Assembly: GCF_000226975.2 (NCBI RefSeq)
Contig: NZ_CP019285.1
Coordinates: 2,852,001 to 2,916,000, forward strand
Direction of reading: 5' to 3'
DNA length: 64,000 nt
Source: Halobiforma lacisalsi AJ5
GTDB taxonomy: Archaea; Halobacteriota; Halobacteria; Halobacteriales; Natrialbaceae
This document shows positions 45,305 to 54,638 of the stretch, piece by piece (positions within the stretch are counted from its first letter, which is position 1; every line of letters begins with the position of its first letter). Position numbers and translations under genes: made by a program. The notes under the pieces were generated by a model. That model had not been told where the DNA came from. It saw only the letters and a list, made by a program, of their open reading frames with translations, and did no database searches.

Positions 45305-46879
45305 ATGCAGAAACAAACGACTCTCACGGCTCAAGTCAAACGAATCATGACCAACACGACGACGATACGTTCACAGTGTACGACGGTTCTTATGGCCTGT
45401 ATAGTCGCCTTAGCGATGGTAGCCGGCGGTGCACCGGCGGTTGCCGCGGGCGAGGACGCCGACACCGGTTCGGACTCCATCCACGCCCTCGAGGATGGCG
45501 AAGAGCTGTACCTGGTGTTCGGTGCTGACCTCGGCGATATGACGCTCGAGGAGTACATCGAAGCGCACGCGTCGGGCACCGCCGCGGCCGACGCGGAGGT
45601 CACCCAGTACCAGGACGTCAGCCAGGTCAACATCAACCAGCAGGGGAACGCGACCTCCATCTCGATCGACGGCGGTGAGGCAACCGCCGTCCAGGAGGCG
45701 ACCCAGCAGAACGACAACGTCCAGTTCGGCGACGGCTCTTCCTCGAGCGTCCAGTCGACGCAGTTCGAGGACGTCGGGAGCGTGACGGTCGTCCTCGGGA
45801 ACGGCGACGGCAAGCACTTCGACGGCTGGGGTGTCGCCGACAAGAAAGGCGACAAGGCAGACGTCGACGCCGATCAGGCCGCCGATGCGGAGGTCACCCA
45901 GGTCCAGGAAGTCGGCCAGCTCAACTACAACGAGCAGAACGTCGCCTTCGCGATCGCCGAAAACGAGAGCGAGGCCGTCGCCCTGCAGTACTCCGAGCAG
46001 GCCAACCAGAACCTGCAGCAGGGCGTCGCGAACGCTACCAACGTCTACATGGGCGACGGTGAGTTCAGCGACCAGTCCGCCCAGGCCTCTGTCGAACAGG
46101 GCCAGGCGACGGACCAGATGAACGTCAACGAACAGGACGGCGCGGTCGCGATCGCCGTCGGCAACAACAGTACGGCGACCGCGATCCAGTTCACCGAACA
46201 GACCAACTTCAACGAGCAGATCGGCGAGGCCGACGCCGCGAACATCATTGCCGGCATGCCCGGCATGAACGTCGCGACCGCCGGCTTCACCGGCGACAAC
46301 GGCGTCGTCCAGACCGAAAGCACGCTCGAGGGACTGCACGGTGACAAGGACGCGGACAAGGATCACAAGAAGGGCTCCGACGAGATCCAGACCGCGACCA
46401 CCGAGGTGACCCAGGAGCAAGGCGTCGAGCAGATGAACGTCAACCTGCAAAACACCGCGTTCGCGTACGCGACCAACAGCAGCAACGCCACCGCGCTGCA
46501 GTTGTCCTACCAGCAGAACATCAACGCACAGGTCGGATTCGCCGAGGCGCTGAACGTCTACGCCGGCCCCGGTCACGTCAACGACGGCGTCATCGCCTCC
46601 GAGACGACCAGCGTGACGCTCGGTGGCAACGACGTCGGCGGCGTCTCCGGAATCGCCTACGACTCCGACGCCAACCAGACCAACGACGTCGAGCAACACG
46701 CCACCGCGCAGATCGAGCAAGTTCAGTTCGTGACCCAGGAGAACGTCAACGAGCAGCAGGCCGCAGTCGCCGTCGCCGACAACGGCGGCAGCGCCGACTC
46801 CGCACAGTTGACCATCCAGGAGAACGAGAACGTCCAGTTCGCGTCGGTCGCCGCGACCAACGTCTGGGCCGCTTCGTAA
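45305..46879 (+). CDS. Secreted protein with five Q/N-rich (curlin-like) repeats
   Basis: An exported acidic protein of about 524 residues. Starts at 45305 (MQKQTTLTAQ) or at an internal ATG giving MTNTTTIRSQC; either leads to the signal helix TTVLMACIVALAMVAGGAPAVA. Five repeats begin near residues 96, 194, 260, 366 and 467: each has a strand like TQVQEVGQLNYNEQ, then alternating Ala (VAFAIAEN), then a second like ALQYSEQANQNLQQG ending in an NV. The Q-x3-Q-x-N-x-N-x-Q ladder resembles curlin repeats in style, though not in exact spacing. Between repeats lie Lys/Asp-rich spacers. No cysteines in the mature part. A cell-surface fibre or beta-solenoid is inferred. The divergent genes to the left carry the same motif. 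Confidence 0.7.
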   Translation: MQKQTTLTAQVKRIMTNTTTIRSQCTTVLMACIVALAMVAGGAPAVAAGEDADTGSDSIHALEDGEELYLVFGADLGDMTLEEYIEAHASGTAAADAEVTQYQDVSQVNINQQGNATSISIDGGEATAVQEATQQNDNVQFGDGSSSSVQSTQFEDVGSVTVVLGNGDGKHFDGWGVADKKGDKADVDADQAADAEVTQVQEVGQLNYNEQNVAFAIAENESEAVALQYSEQANQNLQQGVANATNVYMGDGEFSDQSAQASVEQGQATDQMNVNEQDGAVAIAVGNNSTATAIQFTEQTNFNEQIGEADAANIIAGMPGMNVATAGFTGDNGVVQTESTLEGLHGDKDADKDHKKGSDEIQTATTEVTQEQGVEQMNVNLQNTAFAYATNSSNATALQLSYQQNINAQVGFAEALNVYAGPGHVNDGVIASETTSVTLGGNDVGGVSGIAYDSDANQTNDVEQHATAQIEQVQFVTQENVNEQQAAVAVADNGGSADSAQLTIQENENVQFASVAATNVWAAS

Positions 46880-47242
46880 CTGAACACCCTCGAGACTGCC
46901 TTCGGCTACCGCTTCGACGTCGTATTCGATTTCTCCCGTTTCTTCGGAGCCTCGTGCCGCCAGAGGCGTCTCGGTCTCGCTGTGAGGACACAGTACCGTC
47001 ACCGGAGAGTCGTGGTATCCGATCGATCGCTGGCGTCGCTACCGTACGATCCGCTACCGAGATATCGGTCGGTAAGTGCGAAGCGACGCGATCGATTCGG
47101 CCGGAGTGTGAAATTTATCGCTCGAACGAGGACTGTTTCAGCGAGTTCCAACCGTATTGACGAAACCGTTCAATCCTATTGTCTATTTATCCGGTGAGAC
47201 GATCACGGACGCAAACGATACCCCTTATCGATACGAGCGGGT
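46880..47242. other. Intergenic region between the Q/N-repeat gene and the glmU-like gene
   Basis: No gene supported. The first part is the 3' region of the repeat gene. A/T-rich patches (ctatttatccgg at about 47182-47193 and ccttatcgat at about 47223-47232) could be promoter elements for the glmU-like gene at 47243. Confidence 0.35.
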
Positions 47243-48426
47243 ATGGCTATCGAGACCGCCGTCGTCCTCGCTGCCGGGGAAGGAACCCGACTCCGCCCGC
47301 TGACGCGGAATCGACCCAAGCCGATGCTCCCGGCGGCGACGAAACCCATCCTCGAGCACGTCTTCGATCAACTCCTCGAGGCGGGGATCGAGAGGCTGGT
47401 CGTCGTCGTCGGCTACGGCCGGACCCGGGTCCAGTCACACTTCGGGCCGACCTACCGGAACGCACCGATCACGTACGTCACCCAGGAGTCACAGCTCGGG
47501 ACCGGCCACGCGTTGCTGACGGCGGAGTCCGCCGTCGACGGCTCGCTCCTGGCGATCAACGGGGATCAGATCGCCGACGAATCCATCGTTCGCGACGTCC
47601 TCGAGGCCCACGGCGACGGGGGGAAAGCGACGCCGAACGACGGTCCCGCCGCGACGCTCGCGCTGTTGCGGCGGGCGGGCCGCCCGACGGCCGCGTGACC
47701 GAACTCGAGGAGTCGCCCGGCGACGATCGATCGTATCACCTGAACGCAGGAATCTACGCCTGCGAGCCGGCGGTGTTCGACGCTGTACGGGAGGCGACCT
47801 CGGAGACGGGAGAACACTCCCTGATCGACGGCCTTTCGCGGCTCGTCTCGTCGGACGCCCTCGTTCGCGGGGTCGTCACCGAGGGGACGTGGGTCGACGC
47901 GACCTATCCCTGGGACCTGCTCGACGTCTCGTTCGCGCTGTGTGACGCAGGAATGCTCGAGGCCGATCCCCCGGCTGGGGATCGTTCGGCGGCGACGATC
48001 CACGACCGGGCCGTGGTCAGGGAGCCTGCGGTCATCGACCGGGACTGCGTGATCGGCCCGGGAGCCGTCGTCGGCCCCTACGTTTGCCTCGGGGAAAACG
48101 CGACCGTCGGATCCAACGCCGTCCTCGAGCGGAGCGTCGTCGACGCCGATACGACCGTCGCGGACAACGCGACCGTCGTCGACTGCGTGACCGGGACGGG
48201 AGTGACGATCGGTGCCGGATCGACGGTTCCGGGCGGCCCGGGCGACGTCCGTGTCGGCGACCGCGTCTTCGAGGACGAGTCCCTGGGTGCGTTACTCGCC
48301 GATCGCGTCACCGACCACGGGGGCGTCGCGTACGTTCCCGGAACGATCGTCGGTCCCGACACCGAACTCCGGACCGGGGCGACCGTCCGCGGAACGGTGC
48401 CCGAGAGAACGGAGGTGTGGCCCTGA
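47243..48426 (+). pseudogene. glmU: GlmU-like sugar-1-phosphate nucleotidyltransferase, frameshifted
   Basis: Bifunctional glucosamine-1-phosphate acetyltransferase / UTP transferase-like protein, now read in two frames. The first part (47243-47698, MAIETAVVLAAGEGTRLRPL onward) holds the nucleotidyltransferase signature GEGTRLRPL, KPMLPAATKPILEH and LLAINGDQIADE. It stops at 47698, but the next frame continues DGRVTELEESPGDDRSYHLN and then a left-handed beta-helix (VIDRDCVIGPGAVVGPYVCL) to 48426. Adding one G in the run at about 47672-47680 would rejoin both as LLRRAGPPDGRVTEL. This could be a real lesion or a sequencing error in a G+C-rich palindrome. The stop overlaps the glmS start (TGATG). 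Confidence 0.8.
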
Positions 48427-50240
48427 TGTGCGGGATCGTCGGCTACACCGGTGCGCGAGCGGACCGGAGCGTCCGCGAGGTGCTGTTGACGGGCCTGTCG
48501 AACCTCGAGTACCGTGGCTACGATTCGGCGGGCGTCGCCATCGCGAACGGCTCGCTGGCAGTTCGCAAGCGGGAAGGCGAGCTTCCGGAACTGAAAGCCG
48601 CGATGGAAGGCGGAGCGGAACCGGTTCCCGACGACGGCCTCGCCGGCATCGGACACACCCGCTGGAGCACGCACGGGCCACCCTCGGACGCGAACGCCCA
48701 CCCCCACACCGACTGCGGGGGTCGCGTCGCCGTCGTCCACAACGGCATCATCGAGAACTACCGCGATCTCCGCGAGTCGCTCGCCGAACGGGGACACGAA
48801 TTCGAGAGCGACACCGACACCGAAGTGATCCCGCACCTGATCGAGGAGGCGCTCGGCCAGGGCGACGAGTTCGAGGCCGCGTTCCGGCGGGCCGTCGACC
48901 GGATCGAGGGGAGCTACGCGGTGGCGGCCGTCCACGCCGACCGGGAGACGGTCCACGCGACGCGCTACCGGTCCCCGCTGGTCCTGGGGCTCGACGACGA
49001 CGGCTACTTCCTCGCGAGCGACGTCCCGGCCTTCCTCGAGTACACCGACCGCGTCGTCTACCTTGAGGACGGCCAGTTCGCGTCGATCCGTCCCTCCGGG
49101 GCCGAGATCACCGACGAACGGGGTTCGCTGGTCGACGTGTCGGTCGAGACCATCGACTGGGAACCCGAGGACGCGGGCAAGAGCGGGTACGACCACTACA
49201 TGCTCAAGGAGATCCACGACCAGCCCCGCGCGATCCGGCGGTGTCTCCGCGGCCGGTTACGAGAACTCGACGGGGCCGTCGAGATCGACGAACTCGGCGG
49301 GCTGGACCGGCCGGATCGGGTTCACTTCGTCGCCTGCGGGACGTCGTACCACGCGTCGCTGTACGGGGCTCGCCTCTTCCGGGAGCGGGGGATCCCGTCG
49401 ACGGCCTTCCTGGCGAGCGAATACGACGTCGGCAAGATTCCAATCGACGAGGGGACGGCCGTCATCGGCGTCACCCAGAGCGGCGAAACGGCCGATACGC
49501 TGGCCGCGCTCCGGGAGGCAAACAGTGCGGGGGCGACGACGGTCACGGTGAGCAACGTCGTCGGGAGTTCCGCCTCACGGGAGGCCGACCACGTGCTGTA
49601 CATCCGGGCCGGACCGGAGATCAGCGTCGCCGCGACGAAGACCTTCGCCTCCCAGCAGGTGGCGCTGACGCTGCTCGCGAGCGCGATCACGGGAGCGTGC
49701 GACAGGGACACCCTCGAGGCGTTGCGATCGCTCCCCGACCACGTCCAGTCCGTGCTCGATCAGTCGCGTACACACGAGATCGCCGCCGAGTACGCGGACG
49801 CGGAGATGGACGCCTACTTCTTCATCGGCCGGGGGTACGCCGCACCGGTCGCCCTCGAGGGGGCGCTCAAACTCAAAGAGATCTCCTACGCCCACGCCGA
49901 GGGGTTCCCGGCGGGCGAGTTGAAACACGGTCCGCTCGCGCTGGTGACCGAACGCACGCCGGTGTTCGCCGTCGTGACGGGTGACTCGCGCGCGGAGACG
50001 ATGCTCGGGAACATCAACGAAGTCTCGTCCCGGGGTGCCCCCGTCGTCGCGGTGACGGACTCGCCGGAACCGCTCGCCGCCGACGTCGATCACGTGGTAC
50101 CGATCCCGGAGACCGACCCGCGGCTCGCGCCGATCCTGGCGAACGTCCAGCTACAGCTCGTGGCCTACTGGATCGCCAGGGAACTCGGACGGTCGATCGA
50201 CAAGCCACGAAACCTCGCGAAAAGCGTCACCGTCCAGTGA
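48426..50240 (+). CDS. glmS: Glutamine-fructose-6-phosphate aminotransferase
   Basis: GlmS makes glucosamine-6-phosphate from fructose-6-phosphate and glutamine, the entry to UDP-GlcNAc for S-layer and N-glycan precursors. The 604-residue protein begins MCGIVGYTGARADRSVREVL, with the nucleophile Cys2 and the GATase motifs GHTRWSTHG and NGIIENY. Two SIS domains follow (CGTSYHASLYGARLF, GVTQSGETADTLAALREAN; FIGRGYAAPVALEGALKLKE, AEGFPAGELKHGPLAL), and the C-terminus PRNLAKSVTVQ is typical. It overlaps the glmU-like gene by one base (TGATG), so both are one operon. Confidence 0.96.
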   Translation: MCGIVGYTGARADRSVREVLLTGLSNLEYRGYDSAGVAIANGSLAVRKREGELPELKAAMEGGAEPVPDDGLAGIGHTRWSTHGPPSDANAHPHTDCGGRVAVVHNGIIENYRDLRESLAERGHEFESDTDTEVIPHLIEEALGQGDEFEAAFRRAVDRIEGSYAVAAVHADRETVHATRYRSPLVLGLDDDGYFLASDVPAFLEYTDRVVYLEDGQFASIRPSGAEITDERGSLVDVSVETIDWEPEDAGKSGYDHYMLKEIHDQPRAIRRCLRGRLRELDGAVEIDELGGLDRPDRVHFVACGTSYHASLYGARLFRERGIPSTAFLASEYDVGKIPIDEGTAVIGVTQSGETADTLAALREANSAGATTVTVSNVVGSSASREADHVLYIRAGPEISVAATKTFASQQVALTLLASAITGACDRDTLEALRSLPDHVQSVLDQSRTHEIAAEYADAEMDAYFFIGRGYAAPVALEGALKLKEISYAHAEGFPAGELKHGPLALVTERTPVFAVVTGDSRAETMLGNINEVSSRGAPVVAVTDSPEPLAADVDHVVPIPETDPRLAPILANVQLQLVAYWIARELGRSIDKPRNLAKSVTVQ

Positions 50241-50338
50241 CGGTCGCCCGGAAGCTCCGGACGCCAAAGTGAGGCGACTCTCGAGTCGACGCCGTAAAAA
50301 GTGAAACGGCGACTCGAAGTGCGAACACACGGGGAGCG

Positions 50339-50686
50339 TCAGAAGAGGTCGGTGACGCCGAGCGCGTCGTCGACGACGTTGTCGACGTCGACACCGACCC
50401 CGAGGTCGTCGTCGACGTCAGCCACGTCGTCACCAGTCCCCGTCACCACTACTGCAGTCTCCTCCTCGAACGAGACGTCCGTTTCGTCGATTTCCTGCGA
50501 GCTATCTTCGACGATCGACTGTTCTTCGACCGCCTCGCCGGTCTCCTCCTGGCCGGGTTCCGATACTGTCACGTTCTCCGTCTGTGCCGCGACACCACCG
50601 GCCCCGACGGCCATCGCGAGGAGACTCACCGCGATCGCGAGGACCGCCAGCCGCCGACAGCGGGTCAGTTGATTCGTTCCAGTCAT
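50339..50686 (-). CDS. Small secreted acidic protein
   Basis: A 115-residue protein with an N-terminal region (residues 1-35, ending in AVGAGGVAAQ) that looks like a signal peptide followed by a highly acidic mature chain (VSEPGQEETGEAVEEQSIVE; DDDLGVGVDVDNVVDDALGV). No family recognised. It lacks the Q/N repeats of the 43-47 kb cluster. It is transcribed toward glmS, with a 98-nt gap. Confidence 0.55.
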   Translation of the reverse strand: MTGTNQLTRCRRLAVLAIAVSLLAMAVGAGGVAAQTENVTVSEPGQEETGEAVEEQSIVEDSSQEIDETDVSFEEETAVVVTGTGDDVADVDDDLGVGVDVDNVVDDALGVTDLF

Positions 50687-51321
50687 GGTAATTCCCCTCC
50701 GCGGGGCAGCGGGAGGTCGACAGATTCGATCAAAAACGACTGGAATCGTTTGGCCGAAAACACGCTATTGGCGCCCCTGTAAGTCCGAATTTGTCCCGAA
50801 ACGGTGTGAGATCGGAACGGTCGCCGTGGATCGAAGCAGCCACCGGTCTCTCCGATAGACACCGGTATTGCTACGGGCAGTCCTGAAGCGGTAATCACCG
50901 TTCGACTCCTGAGCAACGGACGAACGATCATGCGGCGGTCCGGCAAAGGGACGGGTTGCAGTCGACGGCAAAACCGTGGGTAGGAATCGCTTACTTAATG
51001 CGACGGTTCTCGTAGATCGTTATCACACGATTCAGTATCGCATTGTATTATGTGCTTTCGAGCTGTAATCAGAGCCATGCAGGATCGCGACACTGCGAGC
51101 GGGGGGACTGCGCGATCGTCGGCCACCCCGTTCCACCGCTACGGGCGCCGCCCTGATATTCCGGCGGAGACGCCCGACCTACGGCGACGCGCGAGCACGA
51201 AAGCGGGAAACGAAATCGCCGAACGGAGACCGAGGGGGTTTCGCGAGCGACGGACTCGAGCGGTGCGTTACCGGCAGTCGTCGAGACCGCAAACACGGGG
51301 CCGGAGGCGAGGTGAGAGGTC
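50687..51321. other. Intergenic region with no supported gene
   Basis: 635 bp. Open frames here are short, basic and lack haloarchaeal composition. The part around 50990-51060 is A/T-rich (ttacttaatgcg, cattgtattatgtgc) and may hold promoters; no tRNA, hairpin cluster or repeat was noticed. Confidence 0.4.
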
Positions 51322-52233
51322 GTGGAACTGATCGACGAGGAGGGCAACCTCTTGGGCGTCGTCAACGTCATCGACGCGCTCGTTGTCCTCCTGTTGCTGG
51401 CCGTCGTCGTCGCGGGGGTCGCACTCGTTACCGGCGGACAGGACCGGACTAGAGACGTCGATTCGGCGGAAACCGGCTACGCGACGCTCGAACTCGGCCA
51501 GCAGCCCGGGTACGTAATCGACAATCTCGAGTCCGGTGACGTCGGAACGCTCGGCGAGACCGGCCAACCGGTGACGGTGACCGACGTCTACGTCACTCCG
51601 CTGGCGACCGCCGAGGACGAGAACGCCACGACGACCGAGAACGGCACGAACACGGATGCCGACAGTACCGACGACGCCGTCGAGCCGATCGCCTCCGACA
51701 ACGCCGTCGAGCCCCACGTCACGGTCCGCATCGAGTTCGAAACCGTACAGACCGGCGACGACGGCCCGGAGGAGTTCCGGGCTGGCGACGAGACGCTGTT
51801 GCTCGGGACCGAACAGCGTCTCGATATGGGAACCTACCGAACGAACGGGACGGTCACCGACCTCTCGCTCGAGGGCCAGTCGCTCGAGATCGACGAAACG
51901 ACGACCACCGTCGAGCTCGAGATGCACAACGTCAGTCCGAGCGTCGCCGACGCACTCGAGGAAGGGATGACCGAAACCGTCCGCGGGACGACCCACGCCA
52001 GGATCGTCGACGTGGAGGAAGAACCCGCCGCCGTCGTGCTCGAGAGCGACGACGGAAACATCTACGAGCGCGACCACCCGCGGAACGTGGACGTGACGCT
52101 GACGGTGGAGCTACGGACCCAGGAGGCAGGGACGACGGAACGGTTCCGCGGGGAGCCGGTCCGGATCGGCTCGACCGTGGTGCTGGACTTCGAGACGCTC
52201 GTCGTCGAGGGTGAGGTCACCGCGATAGCGTAG
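51322..52233 (+). CDS. DUF4330-type membrane-anchored protein
   Basis: A 303-residue protein starting at GTG 51322. MELIDEEGNLLGVVNVIDAL is a family-type opening, followed by a single transmembrane helix (LVVLLLLAVVVAGVALVTGG, about residues 20-40) and a large exported domain with beta-rich segments (YATLELGQQPGYVIDNLESG; VDVTLTVELRTQEAGTTERF). A Thr/Asn/Asp-rich linker lies near residues 95-115. The fold matches DUF4330; function unknown. Confidence 0.7.
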   Translation: MELIDEEGNLLGVVNVIDALVVLLLLAVVVAGVALVTGGQDRTRDVDSAETGYATLELGQQPGYVIDNLESGDVGTLGETGQPVTVTDVYVTPLATAEDENATTTENGTNTDADSTDDAVEPIASDNAVEPHVTVRIEFETVQTGDDGPEEFRAGDETLLLGTEQRLDMGTYRTNGTVTDLSLEGQSLEIDETTTTVELEMHNVSPSVADALEEGMTETVRGTTHARIVDVEEEPAAVVLESDDGNIYERDHPRNVDVTLTVELRTQEAGTTERFRGEPVRIGSTVVLDFETLVVEGEVTAIA

Positions 52234-52416
52234 ACGGCGATCCGCTCTCCGAGACTCGGTGGCGCTCGAGGGACGGCCTCTTGGAACAGGTATGTTGAAT
52301 CGCGAGCCGATTCTCACGAGCCGGGAAACCGCCCGTCATACATGGGGTCCAGAAACCAACAGCAGGGTGAGAACGTACCACACATCGGGGTCACGACACC
52401 CTGGGTTTCAGTGAAC

Positions 52417-53400
52417 ATGTCCAACGTGAGCGTCAACTCGGTCGAAACGGACCGGTCGAAGAGCACCGAGCAAAGCAGGGCGCAGTCGGAACGCACAGTC
52501 TGCCCCGAGTGCTCGGGACGGCTCCGCCACGACGTCAGCCACGGCGAACACGTCTGTGTCGAGTGCGGGCTCGTGGTCGACGCAGACGAGATCGATCACG
52601 GACCGGAGTGGCGCTCCTTCGACGACGAGGGCGACGCCCGGACCCGGGTCGGCGCACCGATCACCGAGCGGAGACACGACAAGGGACTGAGCACGACGAT
52701 CGGCTGGGAGGACAGGGACGCCTACGGGAACGACCTCTCCGCGAGCAAGCGGACGCGACTGCGTCGGCTCCGGACCTGGAACGAGCGGTTCACCTCGAAA
52801 GACGCTCGCGAGCGGAACCTGAAACACGCCTTCGGCGAACTCGAGCGGATGGCGTCCGCGCTTGGCCTTCCCGACCCGTGTCGCGAGACCGCCGCGGTGA
52901 TCTACCGGCGGGCCGTCGAGGAGGACCTGCTCCCTGGTCGCTCGATCGAGGCGATGGCGACCGCCAGCCTCTACGCCGCCGCGCGCCAGCACGGAACCCC
53001 GCGAACGTTCGTCGCCTTCGACTCGGTGAGCCGCGTCGACGACCAACCCGTGAAACGCGCGTACCGGTACCTCTCGGGCGAACTCGACCTCGAGATCGCC
53101 CCGCCGGATCCCGAACAGTACCTCCGGCCGTTCGCGTCCGACCTCGGGGTGACCGACGAGACCGAACGCCTCGCCCGAGAGATCCTCGAGGCGGCGAAAG
53201 CCGCCGAACTCCACATCGGCAAGAGCCCGGCCGGGATCGCGGCGGCGGCCATCTACGCGGCCGGTCGCCTGACGAACGACCGCGTCACCCAGGAGACGAT
53301 CGACGAGACGACCGGCGTCAGCAAGTTCACGATCCGAAACCGGTACCAGGAGTTGCTCGAGGCCTACGGGATCTACGAGGAAACGGAACACGATCGCTGA
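52417..53400 (+). CDS. tfb: Transcription initiation factor IIB (TFB)
   Basis: Archaeal TFB recruits RNA polymerase to TBP-bound promoters; haloarchaea keep several paralogues. The 327-residue protein has the N-terminal zinc ribbon (CPECSGRLRHDVSHGEHVCV with C-x2-C pairs), the B-reader/linker with EWRSFDDEGDARTRVGAPIT, and two cyclin folds (AVIYRRAVEEDLLPGRSIEA; AAAIYAAGRLTNDRVTQETI with a recognition helix SKFTIRNRYQEL). Start at 52417 is preferred to an ATG 75 nt earlier because the preceding sequence is not homologous. It stands alone. Confidence 0.93.
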   Translation: MSNVSVNSVETDRSKSTEQSRAQSERTVCPECSGRLRHDVSHGEHVCVECGLVVDADEIDHGPEWRSFDDEGDARTRVGAPITERRHDKGLSTTIGWEDRDAYGNDLSASKRTRLRRLRTWNERFTSKDARERNLKHAFGELERMASALGLPDPCRETAAVIYRRAVEEDLLPGRSIEAMATASLYAAARQHGTPRTFVAFDSVSRVDDQPVKRAYRYLSGELDLEIAPPDPEQYLRPFASDLGVTDETERLAREILEAAKAAELHIGKSPAGIAAAAIYAAGRLTNDRVTQETIDETTGVSKFTIRNRYQELLEAYGIYEETEHDR

Positions 53401-53465
53401 CGACGAGTCCGGATCAGATCGGATCGGTTCTCGGCCGCCGCGTCGACCGGATCCGGTCCCGACGA

Positions 53466-54638
53466 TCAGTAGCCGAGTTCGAGCAGCCAGTTCGCCACGA
53501 GACTGAGAACGGTGATCGCGAACAGGCCGGCCAGCAGGAGAAACGCCGTCCCCCAGCCGAACAGGTCCGCGAGCAGTCCGACGCCGACCGAGCCGGCCGA
53601 GCCGACGACGGTGTAGACCGTCCGGACGAGGCCGAACCCGGCCCCTTGCTCCCGGTCGCCGAACTGGTCGAGGAACCGGGGATCGATCGCCGAGAAGAAA
53701 CTCGAGCCGGTGCCGGCAAAGAGGATGGCGACGGCGACCGCCGTCAGTCCGTCGGCGACGACCAGCGCGAGGAGGCCGACAGCGCCGGCGAACATGGAGC
53801 CGCCGATGGCGAGGTCCCGGCCGTACCGGTCCGAGAACTCGCCGATGGCGAACTGGCTCCCGGTCCGGACGACGAAAAACCCCGAGAAGGCGGTGCCGGC
53901 GAGCGTCGCCGAGTACCGGTGGTACTCGACGAGGAAGGTCGGGAGGAACGTGAGCAGTCCCTGGACGATGAACGTCCCGATCATCGCGATGGCGAGCGTA
54001 AACGCGATCGGCGGCCGGGAGACGAGTTCGACCAGCGCGGATCGTTCGAACCGTTCGCGCATGGGCTGGTCGGGGCGTCGGGGTTCGGTCGGCCGGATCC
54101 GCCAGGCGACCAGGATGAAAATCGGGAGGCCGACGAGGAGCGCGACGGCGACCGCGGGACGCCAGCCGTACCGGACGCCGACCCAGGAGGCGGCGACGGG
54201 TGCGACCAGGCCGGCCAACGGGCCACCCAGCGAGTGGATGCCCACGGCACGACCGAGTTCCTCGTACGTGCGCGAGAGGAGCGTCGTGGCGACCGCGTAG
54301 TGGAGACCGGCGACCGCCCCGAGGACGACGGCGATGGCAACGAAGGCGGCAAATGCCGGCGCGAACGCGAGCAGGAGGCTCGCGAGCGAGGTTCCGCCGA
54401 CGGCGACGAGGATGACCGGCTTCTCGCCGTACCGGTCGCCGAGGACGCCGCTCGGGAACTGGGAGACGCCGTAGGCGAGCCACATCCCCGAGAGGGCCAG
54501 GCCGATCTGGGTGTTCGTCACGTCGAAGTCGGCCGCGATGAAGGGGATGACCGGGCTGATCCCCATCCGGGCGAAATAGGTGACGAAAAACGCGAGCGTA
54601 CAGAGTGCAAGCACCGTAGTCCGATACTGCCAGCGCAT
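53466..54638 (-). CDS. MFS transporter
   Basis: A 390-residue major-facilitator protein with 12 hydrophobic segments. Start at 54638 (MRWQYRTTVLALCTLAFFVT). The motif A-like loop is GVLGDRYGEKPVILVA after TM2 and its second copy IGEFSDRYGRDLAIGG in the C-terminal half. A long central loop (RPTEPRRPDQPMRERFERSA) separates the two six-helix bundles. Substrate unknown. Confidence 0.9.
   Translation of the reverse strand: MRWQYRTTVLALCTLAFFVTYFARMGISPVIPFIAADFDVTNTQIGLALSGMWLAYGVSQFPSGVLGDRYGEKPVILVAVGGTSLASLLLAFAPAFAAFVAIAVVLGAVAGLHYAVATTLLSRTYEELGRAVGIHSLGGPLAGLVAPVAASWVGVRYGWRPAVAVALLVGLPIFILVAWRIRPTEPRRPDQPMRERFERSALVELVSRPPIAFTLAIAMIGTFIVQGLLTFLPTFLVEYHRYSATLAGTAFSGFFVVRTGSQFAIGEFSDRYGRDLAIGGSMFAGAVGLLALVVADGLTAVAVAILFAGTGSSFFSAIDPRFLDQFGDREQGAGFGLVRTVYTVVGSAGSVGVGLLADLFGWGTAFLLLAGLFAITVLSLVANWLLELGY

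Noticed and set aside
47662-47700. Programmed frameshift in the glmU-like gene
   Set aside because: No slippery heptamer or downstream pseudoknot is seen, and homologues are encoded in a single frame; a lesion or sequencing error is simpler.
51050-51331. A 93-codon frame in the gene-free region before the DUF4330 gene
   Set aside because: Arginine-rich, lacks acidic haloarchaeal composition and has no motif or neighbour support.
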